DNA of 64,000 bases from Alisma plantago-aquatica (Eukaryota > Streptophyta > Magnoliopsida > Alismatales > Alismataceae), in NCBI GenBank assembly GCA_963693085.1, contig OY856411.1, positions 1,353,694,050 to 1,353,758,049 on the forward strand. The letters are read 5' to 3'. Below, one piece after another: positions 50,677 to 61,659 of this stretch; position 1 is the stretch's first letter, and every line of letters starts with the position of its first letter. Below the pieces are notes generated by a model. It made no database searches, was not told the DNA's origin, and worked only from the letters and a program-made list of their open reading frames with translations. A program made the translations under genes and the position numbers.

Positions 50677-52258
50677 TTAATTGTTCTTGGGTACATACAT
50701 GATCTTGGTCTTGGGTGCTTGTGTTCTTCTAGGTTTAGGTTGATAGGATTTCTCTTTTGGAACATATCCTAAACCTCTCCTTCCATTATAACTAGAAGAA
50801 TTTTTTAGAATCTTATCAAGAACATCATTGTTTCTCAAGCTACTAATTTGTCTTTGTAATATAGCAATCTCATCCATTTTCTTTTTGATATATAACTTTA
50901 CTTTATCTAGATCAGATGATAAAGTATCTCTTTCTTTAACAATTGCATCATAATCTAGATGAGTACACAAGATAGGTTGTGATTGAAGATCATTCAATTT
51001 TGCAAGCAATTCAACCTTTTCTTGACAAAGCAAATTATGATTTGTCTCAAGAGTAAGCAATTTTGTATTGCAATCATTAAAAGATGATTTCAAGGAAGAA
51101 TTTTTAGAAATAATACTTTCCTTTTCAGAAGCAAGATCATCTAATTGTGCATACAAATCCTCATTAGTTTTAGTAAATCTTTTTAGTTTCCTTTTACAAT
51201 CAATATATTTATCATGTAATTCCTCAATGCTAGCAACTAAATCTTCTTTATATAAATAAAAAAGGCTTACCTCTTCTTCTTATTCATTTGTTGTAGCAAT
51301 AAGGAACTCTAGTTCTTTTTCTCCATCTTCACTATCATCACTTGAATCATCCCAGGCAGCTTTGTAGGCTTTTTCTTTCTACTTGTGAGATGATTTCTTT
51401 CCCTTCTTAAGTTTGGGACAATCACCTTTTAAGTGTCCCTTTTTGCCACATTCAAAGCACCTGGAGGAAGAAACACTAGAAGTTTTGTTAGTTTTAAAAC
51501 TTCTATACTACTTACCATTTACAATGAGAGTTTTTTCTTCACTTGTGTCATGACTAATCTTGGTTGATGCTTTGAATGCAATGTCCTTTCTTTTCTCCTT
51601 TTTGTGTTCAGCCACCAATCTTTCTTCTTTCTCCAAGGTTGCCTCATGTGCTTCTAAGTTGCCAATGAGTTGTTCCATCCTCAGTCGAGTGAGGTCATTG
51701 GCTTCTTCAATTGCAGTCACCTTAGGATTGTACTTGGAAGGAAGAGACCTAATAATTTTAGATACTTGATCCTCTTCACTAATGGCTTTACCTAATGCAT
51801 TCAAATTGTTAACAATAGAAGAAAACTTTGCATACATTTCACTAATAGACTCATTATGTTCCATATGAAACTGTTCAAACTTTTCTTTAAGCATACCAAT
51901 TTTGGAGTTCTTTACTTGAACAGTTCCTTCATAAGTGATAGAAAGTCTATGCCATATTTCGTATGCAGTTTCACAATTTGATATTCTATTGAACTCACCT
52001 ACGGAAACTGAACAATAAAGGATACTTACAACTTTTGCATTTAATTGGGCTAATTTTACCGTGTTAGCATCCCATGTAACATACTCCATTTGAGGAAGTG
52101 TGTAGGCATTTGAAACCATCCTCTAGAGATCCTAGTTGATCCCTTTAAAGTAGAATTGCATCCTCCTCTTCCAATAGTTGTAGTTGGTTCCATCAAATGG
52201 TGGAGGTTGAGCTACAAGTGTTCCTTCCAAGTTGAGGTTGTTTAGTACCCCATCACCC
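50677..52258 (-). pseudogene. Sirevirus-like gag (UBN2, zinc knuckle, coiled coil), broken
   Basis: Single minus-strand frame starting at ATG 52,258 (MGDGVLNNLNLEGTLVAQPP). Gag forms the virus-like particle that packages element RNA in the cytoplasm. The N-terminal FDGTNYNYWKRRMQFYF and the UBN2 domain (CETAYEIWHRLSITYEGT, SKIIRSLPSKYNP) are followed by one CCHC knuckle, CFECGKKGHLKGDC (51,464-51,423), a Lys-rich linker and a long coiled coil of about 110 residues (heptads such as LDDLASEKESIISKNSSL). It ends with the basic tail QPKPRRTQAPKTK. In-frame stops occur at two TAG codons near 52,140 and 52,126 (Trp expected), at 51,508, at the knuckle linker and near 51,280. No pol follows. The reading frame is otherwise preserved over about 520 codons. 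Confidence 0.88.
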
Positions 52259-52295
52259 ATTTTCTTCAAGACTCGACTAGAACTCCTTGAAGCCC

Positions 52296-52307
52296 GCTCT
52301 GATACCA
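52296..52307 (-). promoter_or_regulatory. Primer-binding site of Sirevirus-like element
   Basis: Reverse complement TGGTATCAGAGC, extended by GGGCT, 2 nt from the right LTR. It is complementary to the 3' end of initiator tRNA-Met. Confidence 0.9.
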
Positions 52308-52309
52308 AT

Positions 52310-53714
52310 TGAAAAATACTAGAGGGGGTGAATAGGGTTTTATGATATTTTTAAAATTATTTCAACAAACAACCACAAAAAGATTTGAGAAGGAGACAAG
52401 GCGTTTAGAGTGGTTCCATCCTTAGCAAATACTAAGGGAGTCAGTCCACTACCCAATTGTTTCCAGTTGGGATTTTGAAAGCAATTGTATTTTATTACCT
52501 CACAAGGGTGTTATATAAGATACAACTACCTTCACAACCCTTTGGACAACCTTCACCCCGAAGTCATCTCACCAACTTTGAAGCAGCCTTCACCTGAAGT
52601 AACTTCAAGCTCCCCCTTGAAGTAGACTTCCTCCTTGAAATAGCTTCCCATTGAGACCTTCTAGTAGTAGTCCAAAGTCACGCCGAGCTACCTTCACCAC
52701 TAAAGAAGCTCCTATAACCTCCTTTCCGCAGCCTCCAACCTAGGAGTAGCAAAGGAGAACAAAATATAATAAAAGGAACAAGATTGGAAGAAAGAACAAT
52801 GTTACCAATTTAGTACAACACTTTGATCCTATATCAAGCGTATTGATATCCTATCTACTATGGATGAACGTGGTAGTGTGGTGTCTAGGAGATACTAAGC
52901 TATAGGATGCTAATGCATAACAAATTGCAAGTGTAGCTCAAGCTTGTTGCTCACAAAGAATGATTCTCAAGTGTAATTGTATGCACAAGTGATGCCTTGG
53001 GTGTCCTATAGCTTGTCCTATTTATGGGAGCGGTTTTCTAATGCTTGGGGACATTATAGACACCTTATATGGTGTTCTTAGTGCTCAACTAGTTGTTATG
53101 TGTCCACTAATTGCATTTGTAATGGCTAGTTGATTAATTTTAAAAAGTGTAGACAGGACCTTTCTCGGTCGAGAAGTTTGTCGACTGAGTGTCTCTCGGT
53201 CGAGGAATTCGTCGACCGAGGGTAAGTCTGGAGTACGTGTATTGCAACGTTTGACTCAACTCTCAACTACTTTTTATAACTCAATCTAACGATTAGGAGG
53301 GTCTATTCTCGGTCGAGGACTTTGTCGACCGAGAGTGTCTCAGTCGAAGTTTTTATCGATCGAGAATATCCCTCATTCAATGTATTCATTTACTGAGTGT
53401 GTGTATCAATGTGCAATTGTGACACTAACTTAGGAGATGACCTATCTAACTATTGTGTGTAGATAGGGAAGATCTAAACACTTGATTTACATGATATCTA
53501 AGTACTTGTACATTATATACTTGTACAAGTTTTTACATTTGATTACAATCACAAAAATTAAGCAATTTTAGCAAATTGATCTTCCAAGTCTTTGCTATCC
53601 ACCACCTTATATGCTTGTCCCTAAAACTCTCAAATAGAAAGTTAAAACCACAAGAAAGAAATGTTTGTCATCATCAAAACAAAGGGATTATATTAATGTC
53701 CAATTTATCCAACA
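52310..53714 (-). repeat. Sirevirus-like element 5' LTR (right)
   Basis: 1,405 bp, equal in length to the left LTR. Contains the CTCGGTCGA...TCGACCGAG array at 53,163-53,365. Confidence 0.92.
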
Positions 53715-54288
53715 CATAAGACCCTATTGCACCCTTTAGGTGGCGCTATCAAGGTCCTACCTTGTTAGCTTACATGGTTTCCATATAGCTCAGAAAAAGC
53801 TTCTAGTTGACTAGTTAGCTCATCCTGTATGACAAACCCATTTGAATTGTTGGATTCACAATCCTCCAATCCCAGATGTGTTCTACTAGAAATATTTTAT
53901 ACATGATGCACCTGAGATTCCACAACAACTTGTGATTCTCATTGTTCTCATTGTACCCTTGTTTTTGACCTGAAAGACTTTGAGTTCTAATTTTACTCCC
54001 ACTGATTTATTAGGAATTTTGTTATCCTATTAACAAAACATTTTTGTTACTGTATTGGGATTAATAGTAGCATTCAACAATTATGGTTGTGGATAAACAT
54101 TTTCAAGAAAGTACTTTCTCAATAGATTTCAATCCTCTAGACATATTGGAACATTCCCAAATCATATCATATATGATGTCTAACAAACCATTCATGTGGT
54201 ACATTATTTAGTGATAGGTATATATATATATGTGAGGATATAAGAAGATTAGATTAATTGATAATTATATCATGACTCATCATGGTTA
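53715..54288 (-). pseudogene. Copia pol fragment between nested insertions
   Basis: Part of the outer copia element between the Sirevirus-like insertion and the Cassandra TRIM. By position it should be the integrase/RT junction region. Only weak similarity to the RT-proximal linker can be argued (ELTSQLEAFSELYGN on the minus strand, compare E(P)xTYxEA). It is heavily decayed. Confidence 0.35.
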
Positions 54289-54369
54289 AATTCTATAACG
54301 TCCTAGGATTTGAGACCTTGGATAAAATGATTTTAAATGGAATGTTTGGACTACCCATATCACCAAGGT

Positions 54370-54475
54370 GCACCTCTTTTTCTAGGAGCCCATCACTAAA
54401 GAACTCCATAATTAAGTGTGCTCAGTTTGGAGTAGTACTAGGATGGGTGACCAGTCGGGAAGTTGACCACGACTT
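54370..54475 (+). other. 5S rRNA-like block in Cassandra LTR 1
   Basis: Follows the plant 5S rRNA in order: CCCATCACTAAAGAACTCC, then AATTAAGTGTGCT (box A region; 5S has GTTAAGCGTGCTT), then GTAGTACTAGGATGGGTGAC (box C region, identical to plant 5S), then GGGAAGT. The 5' half is diverged. It is not a functional rRNA gene. Confidence 0.85.
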
Positions 54476-54974
54476 GCACGTGAGTGAGGACAAAGCACGT
54501 AGTTAAGGCTAGTGGTGGTCTGTGGGGCCAATAGTCATTCTTGAAACTCTACCAGAGCCTAGGGCAGTGGGTCCAGACTTTACAAATGGTATTAGAAACA
54601 ATTCCCCTCCAGTACATGGGGCCCACATGAGCTTGTGGCATGCGAGTCTTCAATTCGTGTGGTCTACGCATCTTGGAAAGGATTATCTGGGTTGATGGAG
54701 CCGCCCATGTGCTGGTAGTGTCCAGACATGTTGGAAAGGGCTATACGAGTTGATGGAGCCACCTTTGCGGTGGTATCCGTGATTGAGAGTTGGGTGTACA
54801 GGGGACATTTGGGTCTACACTGAAATAGGGAAAGATTATAAGTTTGTATAGTTGAGCCTTGACGAGGACATCAAGAGTCTAAGTGGGAGAAATTGTAACA
54901 TCCCAAGATTTGAGGCCTTGGATAAAATGATCGTAAAAGGAATGGTTGGACTACCCATATCACTAAGATGCACC

Positions 54975-55072
54975 TCCTTTTCCGGTATCCCATCACTAAA
55001 GAACTCCATAGTTAAGCGTGCTTAGCTTGGAGTAGTACTAGTATGGGTGACTAGTCAGGAAGTCGACCTCGG
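54975..55072 (+). other. 5S rRNA-like block in Cassandra LTR 2
   Basis: Second copy: CCCATCACTAAAGAACTCC, GTTAAGCGTGCTT (box A intact), GTAGTACTAGTATGGGTGAC (one change in box C), GGAAGTC. The two LTR copies have decayed differently, each keeping one control box better. Confidence 0.85.
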
Positions 55073-55154
55073 CCTAGTGGTCATCTGTGGGGCCAGTTGT
55101 CATTCCTAAAACTCTACTAGAGCCTAGGGCAATGGGCCCAGGCTTTACAAATTC

Positions 55155-56045
55155 CTTTATTTTGACACATCATCATGTTTAAATGTATTTGACTTGTGAT
55201 ACATTATCACAGTTCTATCATGAAGATTCTCAAGTTATTGATGTGAAGTATTTCAACATTTGATCTCATTAAAAATACTTTCATCAATGTCATACTTCAT
55301 TTATAATCTCTTTGAACACTTCAAGAGATTTACATTTCTCATTTACTGAGTACATATCATCATATTACCAATAATGAAACGAAGTATAAGTAATCATTCA
55401 TAGCATTCATTCCATAAGATCTGCATGCATCATATGCACAAGGTCTAATGAAGGCTTTATCCTCCCACTACATTTAGTGAAGGATGTCATGCCATATTTG
55501 TGCTCAAATAAGATTTGCATGTTTTCTTAGGTTCAATAACCAAGGGAATCTAGATGAACATAAATGTGTATTCTAACTGTGAACTTCTCATATTCATACA
55601 AGATGACTAATGATAATGATAATCTTGAATTATCAATTATTATCCATTGGTATAAACATTATAAACATTCATCTTTGGATCATTTCACATAAATATCACA
55701 AGATGTTTTTTCAGGAAAAGGCCATGAAAGATCATATCTTTTGAAATAGAAGCACTAATAATTATTTATTGATAATCATCCTTGTCCATACAAGATGCAT
55801 AAAGAAAATGTTTCTATTCTATTGGCATAATGAAATAGCAGTTCTAATAACTCTATAACATGACCATTGGGCTAAGATAAATTTAAATGCATAATCTGGC
55901 TTCCACAACATTTTCTCCCCCTTGTCCATCTTTGTCCTTCTAAGAGGGCTTTTACTTCTTATTAGATCCTATACATCAGTATGTCAGATCAGTTATCTGG
56001 TATCATTTACCAAAATTTAAGAAGTAATTAAGTTTATCTTATGTT
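55155..56045 (-). other. Decayed copia pol interior
   Basis: Interior of the outer copia element between Cassandra and gag. No open frame or clear protease or integrase motif remains. By position it is the 5' part of pol. Confidence 0.35.
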
Positions 56046-56049
56046 GTTT

Positions 56050-56770
56050 ATACCTGAAGCGAAAGCCTCAGTTCCATCCTTCTTCTTCTTTAGTTCCTCT
56101 AACCAGAGTGGGCAATTGCTTTTCTAATGTCCAGGCTTGTGACAATCACCTCTTTGTTTCTTTACTCCACCTTTTGCCTTGAGATCTGAATACTTGGGAT
56201 GTTGACTAGCTTTAGAACCTTTCTTAGCTTTTCCTTTGCCTTTGGACTTCCCCTTTGTCTTGTTTATCACTATCACAAACTTGGGTTTGTCTTTCTTCAT
56301 TTGTGTCTCAGTTGTTGAACATGCCCAACAACTCTGTCAATGGCTTGTCCAAGTCATTCATGTTGTTGTTCATGACAAACTAATTATGTGAATCTAGAAG
56401 GGACTATAGAATCATGTCAGCAGCTAACTCTTGGCCCAAGGGGAATCCCAGTTTAGCTAGGTTCTTCACATACCCAATGAGGTTGAGTACATGAGGACCT
56501 ACTGGATCTCCTTCTACTATGTTGCACTTGAACAATGCCTTGAAGTACATCATATCTCTCATGTCTTTCCTGATCTTGGTACATGTTCTTGAGATGTGTG
56601 ACCATCTCAATCACTCCCATGTTCTCATTCTATCTTTGCAAATCATGGTTCATGGAGAATAACACCAGACACTTGACATCCACATCGTCCTCAATATGCT
56701 TCTTGTAAGCATCCTTATCAGCCTTTGGAGCATTTTGAGCTAGTTCCTCTGGTTCTGGCATTTCCAAGAC
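56050..56770 (-). pseudogene. Copia gag remnant (outer element)
   Basis: Minus-strand gag of the outer copia element. RYM-type segment KDMRDMMYFKALFKCNIVEG, then GPHVLNLIGYVKNLAKLGF and LGQELAADMIL match the UBN2/retrotran_gag_2 pattern. After a stop, FVMNNNMNDLDKPLTELLGM matches the segment that follows it. At about 56,160-56,100 CHKPGH-stop-KSNCP is the zinc knuckle of the C-X-KPGHWKRNCP type, with the Trp codon TGG changed to TAG and the first Cys lost. Frameshifts and stops are frequent. Gag would package the element's RNA; this copy cannot. Confidence 0.8.
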
Positions 56771-58166
56771 ATAGTGTGTGCACTCCTACGTGTGAGAACA
56801 ATTCTTAGCTTCCTGAACCAGTCATGGAACTTATTTCCAGTAAGTTTTTCCTTCTCAAGGACTGATCATATAGAAAAGTTATTATTTGTTATTGACATTT
56901 GTTTCTATAAAATAATTTGCAATTTTGTCAAAACTCAACCTTTTGATTTGATTTAAATTTGAGAGATAACAATTAGGTCTTTAATTAATTCTCATTCTCA
57001 TTATTTTTGTTCAAATTGATAACCCTCAAGTATCAATTTAGAAATATACAGTGAACAATTTTTTAATGAGATAATATCCAAAATGATTCAATAATTATCC
57101 GGCCTACACCAATGTCTGTAATCAACCATTAAGGTAGGCAATCATGCCAATTGCATCATATGCAACTCTTGGATAGATGATATGAGCAACTCCTTTTCAT
57201 AATCATCTGCATGCCTCTGGGCCTAGACGCTTTGAAAGTCACCAGTTAAGCCTGACCCAATATCTAATACGATAACAATGTACCCTGCTTTGGCGAAACC
57301 TACATTACTACCATCACACTTCCAAGAGGTAGACAGAGCACCACACTTTGGTGTAACCTGCACTTGGTCAAACAAGCTTTTCATGTGTATTGCTATTGGA
57401 AAGAATCTTAGACTTAATATGTTTGATTGAGGGGTTTTATATATATCATATATATACACATACATATATTGTATCCAATCACCACATATATAATATGTAT
57501 CATATACATGCTATATCCCACATCGTAATCATGCAATATAAAACAAAAAGAGATGGTTATGGCCATGTCTACTAGTGATTCCTTGGAGCCACAAGTAATT
57601 ACTACCACCTAGGTCAATCATTACATCTCATGTATGAACCTGCTATTGGTATAGACTTGTACTTGTGAATCTGGGTAGATCAGTTCAACCCTTGAAGCGG
57701 TCATCTCGTCTCTTGGCCAGTCATTTGGTCCTATTGTCCTTCCAGATGGTCAGTTGGGCCTTCAAGGACAATCATCTGGCCTCCTATCCAATTGATGTCT
57801 AGACTCCTTCTAGACGGTCGATTGGGCCCACCAGGTAGTCATTTGGTTCCATCGCTCTGTCGTCCTTGGTCCTCCAGACGGTCAGCTTATCTTACAAACT
57901 GGTCGTCTCAACCGATGATGAACATCTTCAATGTCATTACAAGAAAATAAACTATCCTATTGCTACTTTATTACATTGAATAAGAGAAACCTCAAGTTAC
58001 AGTTGAGGGGAGTATAGATAAAAAAACATTAATTTTAGATTGGGAACAAAGAGGTAGAGGCATGAACAAGAACCAAACCATCCAACCACACACAGAAAAA
58101 GGGTTTAGGTCATTACCACACTACACATCCACAATCAAAATTGTATTTAGGGTGACACATGTAAAT

Positions 58167-58200
<34 letters not shown>

Positions 58201-58313
58201 TTTGGAATTATGTGGTCTTTGATTGGATACACATATCACATCGTATGCAATAAATAAATGATAAAATAAAAATCTGATCATATCGATTATCCTAAAACAT
58301 AGTAAATTGATGT
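56771..58313 (-). other. 5' untranslated/leader interior of outer copia element
   Basis: Between the gag remnant and the primer site. 57,690-57,910 has about eight variants of (C)AGACGGTC(A/G) and GGTCGTCTC, the same half sites found in this element's LTRs. (AT)n tract at 58,170-58,197. Other open frames show no domain. Confidence 0.5.
58170..58197. repeat. (AT)n microsatellite
   Basis: About 14 AT dinucleotides in the leader region of the outer copia element. Confidence 0.9.
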
Positions 58314-58326
58314 GGCTCTGATACCA
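58314..58326 (-). promoter_or_regulatory. Primer-binding site of outer copia element
   Basis: Reverse complement TGGTATCAGAGCC: 13 nt exactly complementary to the plant initiator tRNA-Met 3' end, one base from the right LTR. It fixes the minus orientation. Confidence 0.93.
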
Positions 58327-58327
58327 T

Positions 58328-59143
58328 TGTTGGAAAATACGGTCATAGAGTATAGCAGCAGAAACATAAATTTTATCTATCTGTATTCCTATAACAGGAA
58401 GATAGCATCAACTAATATGAAATAGGAAGGATGGTTATAGTGAGTTATACCTAGTCCTAGAGAAATGTCAGTGACAAAACTCGCTTCTTTGCAAGTCCTG
58501 AAAAGTTTCTCTTGGATGGTGGTTGTGCATCTCTTGGTCTTCACCTCGAACAATGAACAAAATAGATTTTGCAGTGCTCCTATGGCCGGGCCACAGACTG
58601 TAGGCTGCAGTTGTCCTCCTAGCAGCATCCACTGAACTCCTTCCTCTAGAGTAGTCTACGCGGACCAACTAGAACTCCTATCATTCATCAAGAACGAATA
58701 GGAAGGAGTTGTCCCTCCCGTTGGTGTACAAGTCTTCAACCTGCTTTTCCAGAATAACAACTATCAGCTGTTCTCTCCCTTGGCTATCCCTCCATTTTAG
58801 GTAGGACTAGCCTGGCTCTCTTGGTTACCACAACCAGAGAGGACAAAAGTTGTTATAAGAACTTATTATCAGTTGTCTATGTTGTGTGTTGTGTCTTCAG
58901 AAGCCCCCAGTAACCCTCCTTTTATAGGCGAGGTTAGGGTTAGGGTTAGGGTTCCCAATTTTTATGAGATTGTGTGGGAGTAGAAAGAACTTAAAGAACT
59001 TGAATTTTCACAACCTGCGACACCCGAAACAGTCATTTTGCACACCTAGATGGTCGTATGATAAGTGATACGGTCCTCTCTCACTGCCAAACGGCCATTT
59101 GGTAGTTTCCCAATCACACATAAATTTGGCAATTTCCATTCCA

Positions 59144-59187
<44 letters not shown>

Positions 59188-60575
59188 TTTAGTTGCTCTC
59201 TAAGTATATGCAATCAAAACTATTCGAGAAACATCATGAACCTTTGTTCGACCCCAACTGGGCCGTCTCACCCACGAGAGACACCTATCTCACTCACCTA
59301 GACGGTCGTCTAGTGAGTTGAGTTGAGCCAGTTGATTCAAGGGCAGAACTAAGCCAATTCAAACTTTGATCAGCTTGACCCCCAAATGGCCATCTCAACT
59401 ACTTGAGACACCTGTCTAGCTGCCCAAACGACCGTCTCACCTACTGAGATGGTCATTTGAAAGACACGGTCAATCAATCGAGCGATCAATTGCGTGAATG
59501 GAATACCTAAACACTTTTGTATCAATCCAATTGTCGTTCAATATAAAACTCCTTTTCTAGATGAGTTCATATGTGTGTGATCCTATAGGTCCCATATCAC
59601 ATTGACAGTGAATGTCCATAACTAGCTTATGACATCACAAGCAAAGAGTGGTGCCTAGTCCCACATCAATCCTACCTAAGTGAATGGAAAGTTGGAGAAC
59701 AACTTCAACCTACAATTTGTGTAAGGTGTTGCAGTGATTGTATAATTCCTTTGTCTCTGATATCTAGTATGAACTCTAGGCATGTAATGTCATCCTCTCG
59801 ACGTTCAATCCATGTTTCTTGAACCATTAGTAGATTGTCTGAGATAATGTGACCTTAATATTATATATTGATTCACATGTGCATGCACATGCATTTCTCA
59901 GTCTCACTTATCAAGTGACCAGGATATCATCATCTAGTAGGAGGGACAAATCCATATCTATCACTAACAGTCTATCCCTATGTGTGAAAGGCACTCAATC
60001 ATAATTGTTATAACAACCCATGTTTCAGGAATAAGTTTGATGATGTCAAAGCATACCCAATGACATGTGACGAGTGTAGTGATTTCAGGTCTAAGAATCA
60101 CAATTACCACCTTCACTTTGAGAGATGAATGTGACCACCACAACCATGTGACACTCTGAAGGTGGGTCTGTCCGATACACTATTCCCTAACATGTATATG
60201 TGTGCTTGGTTTGATATTGACATATCATGACTTACTGAGATTCAATCATAAACCAACTCACACTCCACTCTTATGAGTTTCTGGTGTCTATCTACCTTCC
60301 ATAGTAACAACTGACTAGGGACATAATGAGAATATGTTTATGTACTCTTAACATCCACATGATCTCATTTCGACATGTCTAATACTTGAAGACATACGTC
60401 ATTGAGTAATATAATTCTCTAGACATTCACTTTGTATCTTCATTATCTCATAATTGAGTGAAACAGATGAACTGGAAGCTTGCCTTTATATATGTTATTA
60501 TTAATCAAATCCTTTTAGATAATTATGCCTTGTCAATCATCATATGATTGGCTCTATGGGCATACCTTATCAATA
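58328..60575 (-). repeat. Copia element 5' LTR (right)
   Basis: 2,248-bp partner of 43,331-45,548. It differs by an expanded (AT)n tract at about 59,147-59,185 where the left copy has only a few such dinucleotides, and by many substitutions. A TTAGGG-like run near 58,930 has three units here and two in the left LTR. Contains a 34-bp near-palindrome at about 59,427-59,460 (AAACGACCGTCTCAC...GAGATGGTCATTTG). Confidence 0.92.
59147..59185. repeat. (AT)n expansion specific to one LTR
   Basis: About 19 AT dinucleotides, absent at the same position of the partner LTR (about 44,125), so it grew after insertion of the element. Confidence 0.9.
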
Positions 60576-60580
60576 ATATG

Positions 60581-61651
60581 AAAGTTTAGTTCAACATTCA
60601 CCTTGTCACGCATTTCTCCTATGGACATTTCCAATCATGACACTAGGATTAGAATCATCACACGATCAATATAAGATGATTGCATTGGTGATAGTCTTGA
60701 TTCATAACAATTAGTTGACAATTGTGGTTTGTGTTATAACATTTTATCTTCCACATGCCATCTGTTCTTTTGGATTGGCAAGTGGCCAAACTCCAAGGAC
60801 ATTATTGGTCATGGATACAGACAAGTTTGATACACAAATTATTTGAGCGTTGTGTACGATATTGGACATTATTTTGTATCGTCCATTTTTTAATTGTCTC
60901 AATCATAACAACTTTGGATGCAAATAAAGCACCCTCATAAATTTGAATGCTAGAAGGGTTGTAATTGAGACAAACGTCCTGATGAAAATCTTCCACCCAT
61001 TCATAAGCTTTCAAAGCTTCATAGTTATTATCAATGTGATCGTATTGTAGCCATTCTTTATCAAATATCTCCAAGATGGAACTCAATGCGGCTATAGAGT
61101 TAGGGATTGCATGTTGATACCCATCATCAATTTTAGTCGATGATCACCTTCTTGTTCACAATTATGATCTAGATCATGTTCACTATATTCTTCCCCCTCC
61201 TTGACCACAAGACCACTATTCTCATTCTCAATAGTAGGGTTTTGAGAGAATTTAGGTGTTTGGTTCCATTCATCAGTTACATTACTGTTGATTGGATGAA
61301 ATTGATTCAATAAACTCTATAACTATATCTAGAATGTTGGTGTATAGATTATTTTTCAAGGAAGACATCAATATAAGCATCAGATGAAAGTAAGAACAAA
61401 GTTCTATATGCATCATCATTGTCAACTTGTATGAGCATATGACCTTCTCTAGGGAAAAGATAGGATATATTGATAGAGAAGTGGTTGGGGTTGATGTCAA
61501 GTGTTGTATAGATATATGGTTTTAATTTGATTAGGGTTCTCATAAATGTAATATTTACAGGTCTAACAGATCGACTAGAATAAGACCCATTAGAGAGAAA
61601 TTGACCATTATATGAAAGCTTTACAATTCCTGAACGTGAACTAGATTTCAT
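60581..61651 (-). pseudogene. MULE transposase N-terminal half
   Basis: Minus-strand 5' part of the mudrA-type gene. 61,651-61,349 starts MKSSSRSGIVKLSYNGQFL, a PB1-like N-terminal domain typical of plant MULE proteins (Y-G-G-x-F at the start, SYLFPREGHMLIQVDNDDA later). An acidic linker follows in a shifted frame (61,310-61,092: EGEEYSEHDLDHN). 61,000-60,690 is the MuDR DNA-binding region: GALFASKVVMIETIKKWTI, NNVQYRTQRSNNLCIKLVCI, then in another frame CPWSLATCQS, MWKIKCYNTNHNC and HQCNHLIL. These Cys/His residues fit the family's WRKY-like zinc ligand pattern. The frame then runs to RDKVNVELNF at 60,581 and resumes at 43,330 with ISYKKAF, so the copia element cut the gene here. At least two frameshifts and a stop also break it. 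Confidence 0.82.
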
Positions 61652-61659
61652 GTTTCTAT

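Larger units (their letters stand above)
46886..53714 (-). mobile_element. Sirevirus-like copia element carrying gag only
   Basis: 6,829-bp minus-strand element. LTRs 46,886-48,290 and 52,310-53,714 are both 1,405 bp (sense ends TGTTGG...TTTTCA; the right copy has TGTTGGAT). The target duplication CATAA is perfect (46,881-46,885 and 53,715-53,719). A primer site TGGTATCAGAGC lies next to the right LTR (52,296-52,307). The purine tract AAAAAGGGGGAGAT adjoins the left LTR and is repeated twice more inside. A gag with UBN2 domain, CCHC knuckle and long coiled coil, several purine tracts and an inverted repeat before the 3' LTR are all traits described for Sireviruses. No protease, integrase or RT is visible in the 4.0-kb interior, so it is non-autonomous. 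Confidence 0.88.
54294..55149 (+). mobile_element. Cassandra TRIM retrotransposon (5S rRNA-derived LTRs)
   Basis: 856-bp non-coding element with LTRs 54,294-54,584 (291 bp) and 54,894-55,149 (256 bp). Both start T(G/A)TAAC(A/G)TCC and end CTTTACA. The target duplication AATTC is perfect (54,289-54,293 and 55,150-55,154). Primer site TGGTATTAGAAAC follows LTR 1 at 54,587 and purine tract AAGTGGGAGAAAT precedes LTR 2. Each LTR carries a 5S rRNA-like block, the defining trait of Cassandra, in which a 5S-type internal promoter may allow RNA polymerase III transcription (known for the family). LTR 2 lacks about 35 bp present in LTR 1 after the 5S block. It is inserted in the outer copia element. 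Confidence 0.93.
43331..60575 (-). mobile_element. Copia-type LTR retrotransposon with nested insertions
   Basis: Minus-strand element. LTRs 43,331-45,548 (2,218 bp) and 58,328-60,575 (2,248 bp) start TGTTGG and end CAA(C/T)A. The 5-bp target duplication ATATG is perfect (43,326-43,330 and 60,576-60,580). A perfect 13-nt initiator-Met primer site lies against the right LTR. Next to the left LTR the minus strand reads GTGCAAGTGAGAGTC/TGTTGG, the usual copia purine tract junction. The interior holds gag, RT/RNase H traces, a Sirevirus-like element and a Cassandra TRIM. Without these the element is about 9.5 kb. Gag and RNase H remnants resemble the Angela/Tork type of copia (inference). All genes are dead. 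Confidence 0.92.

Noticed and set aside
54370..55072. Two 5S rRNA-like sequences
   Set aside because: Both lie at the same place in a pair of short LTRs with a target duplication, so they are Cassandra LTR parts and not 5S genes; their 5' halves are diverged.
58925..58952. Run of TTAGGG-like units (also near 43,930)
   Set aside because: Only two to three units, in equivalent positions of the two copia LTRs; it is part of the LTR and not an interstitial telomere array. Plant telomeres normally use TTTAGGG.
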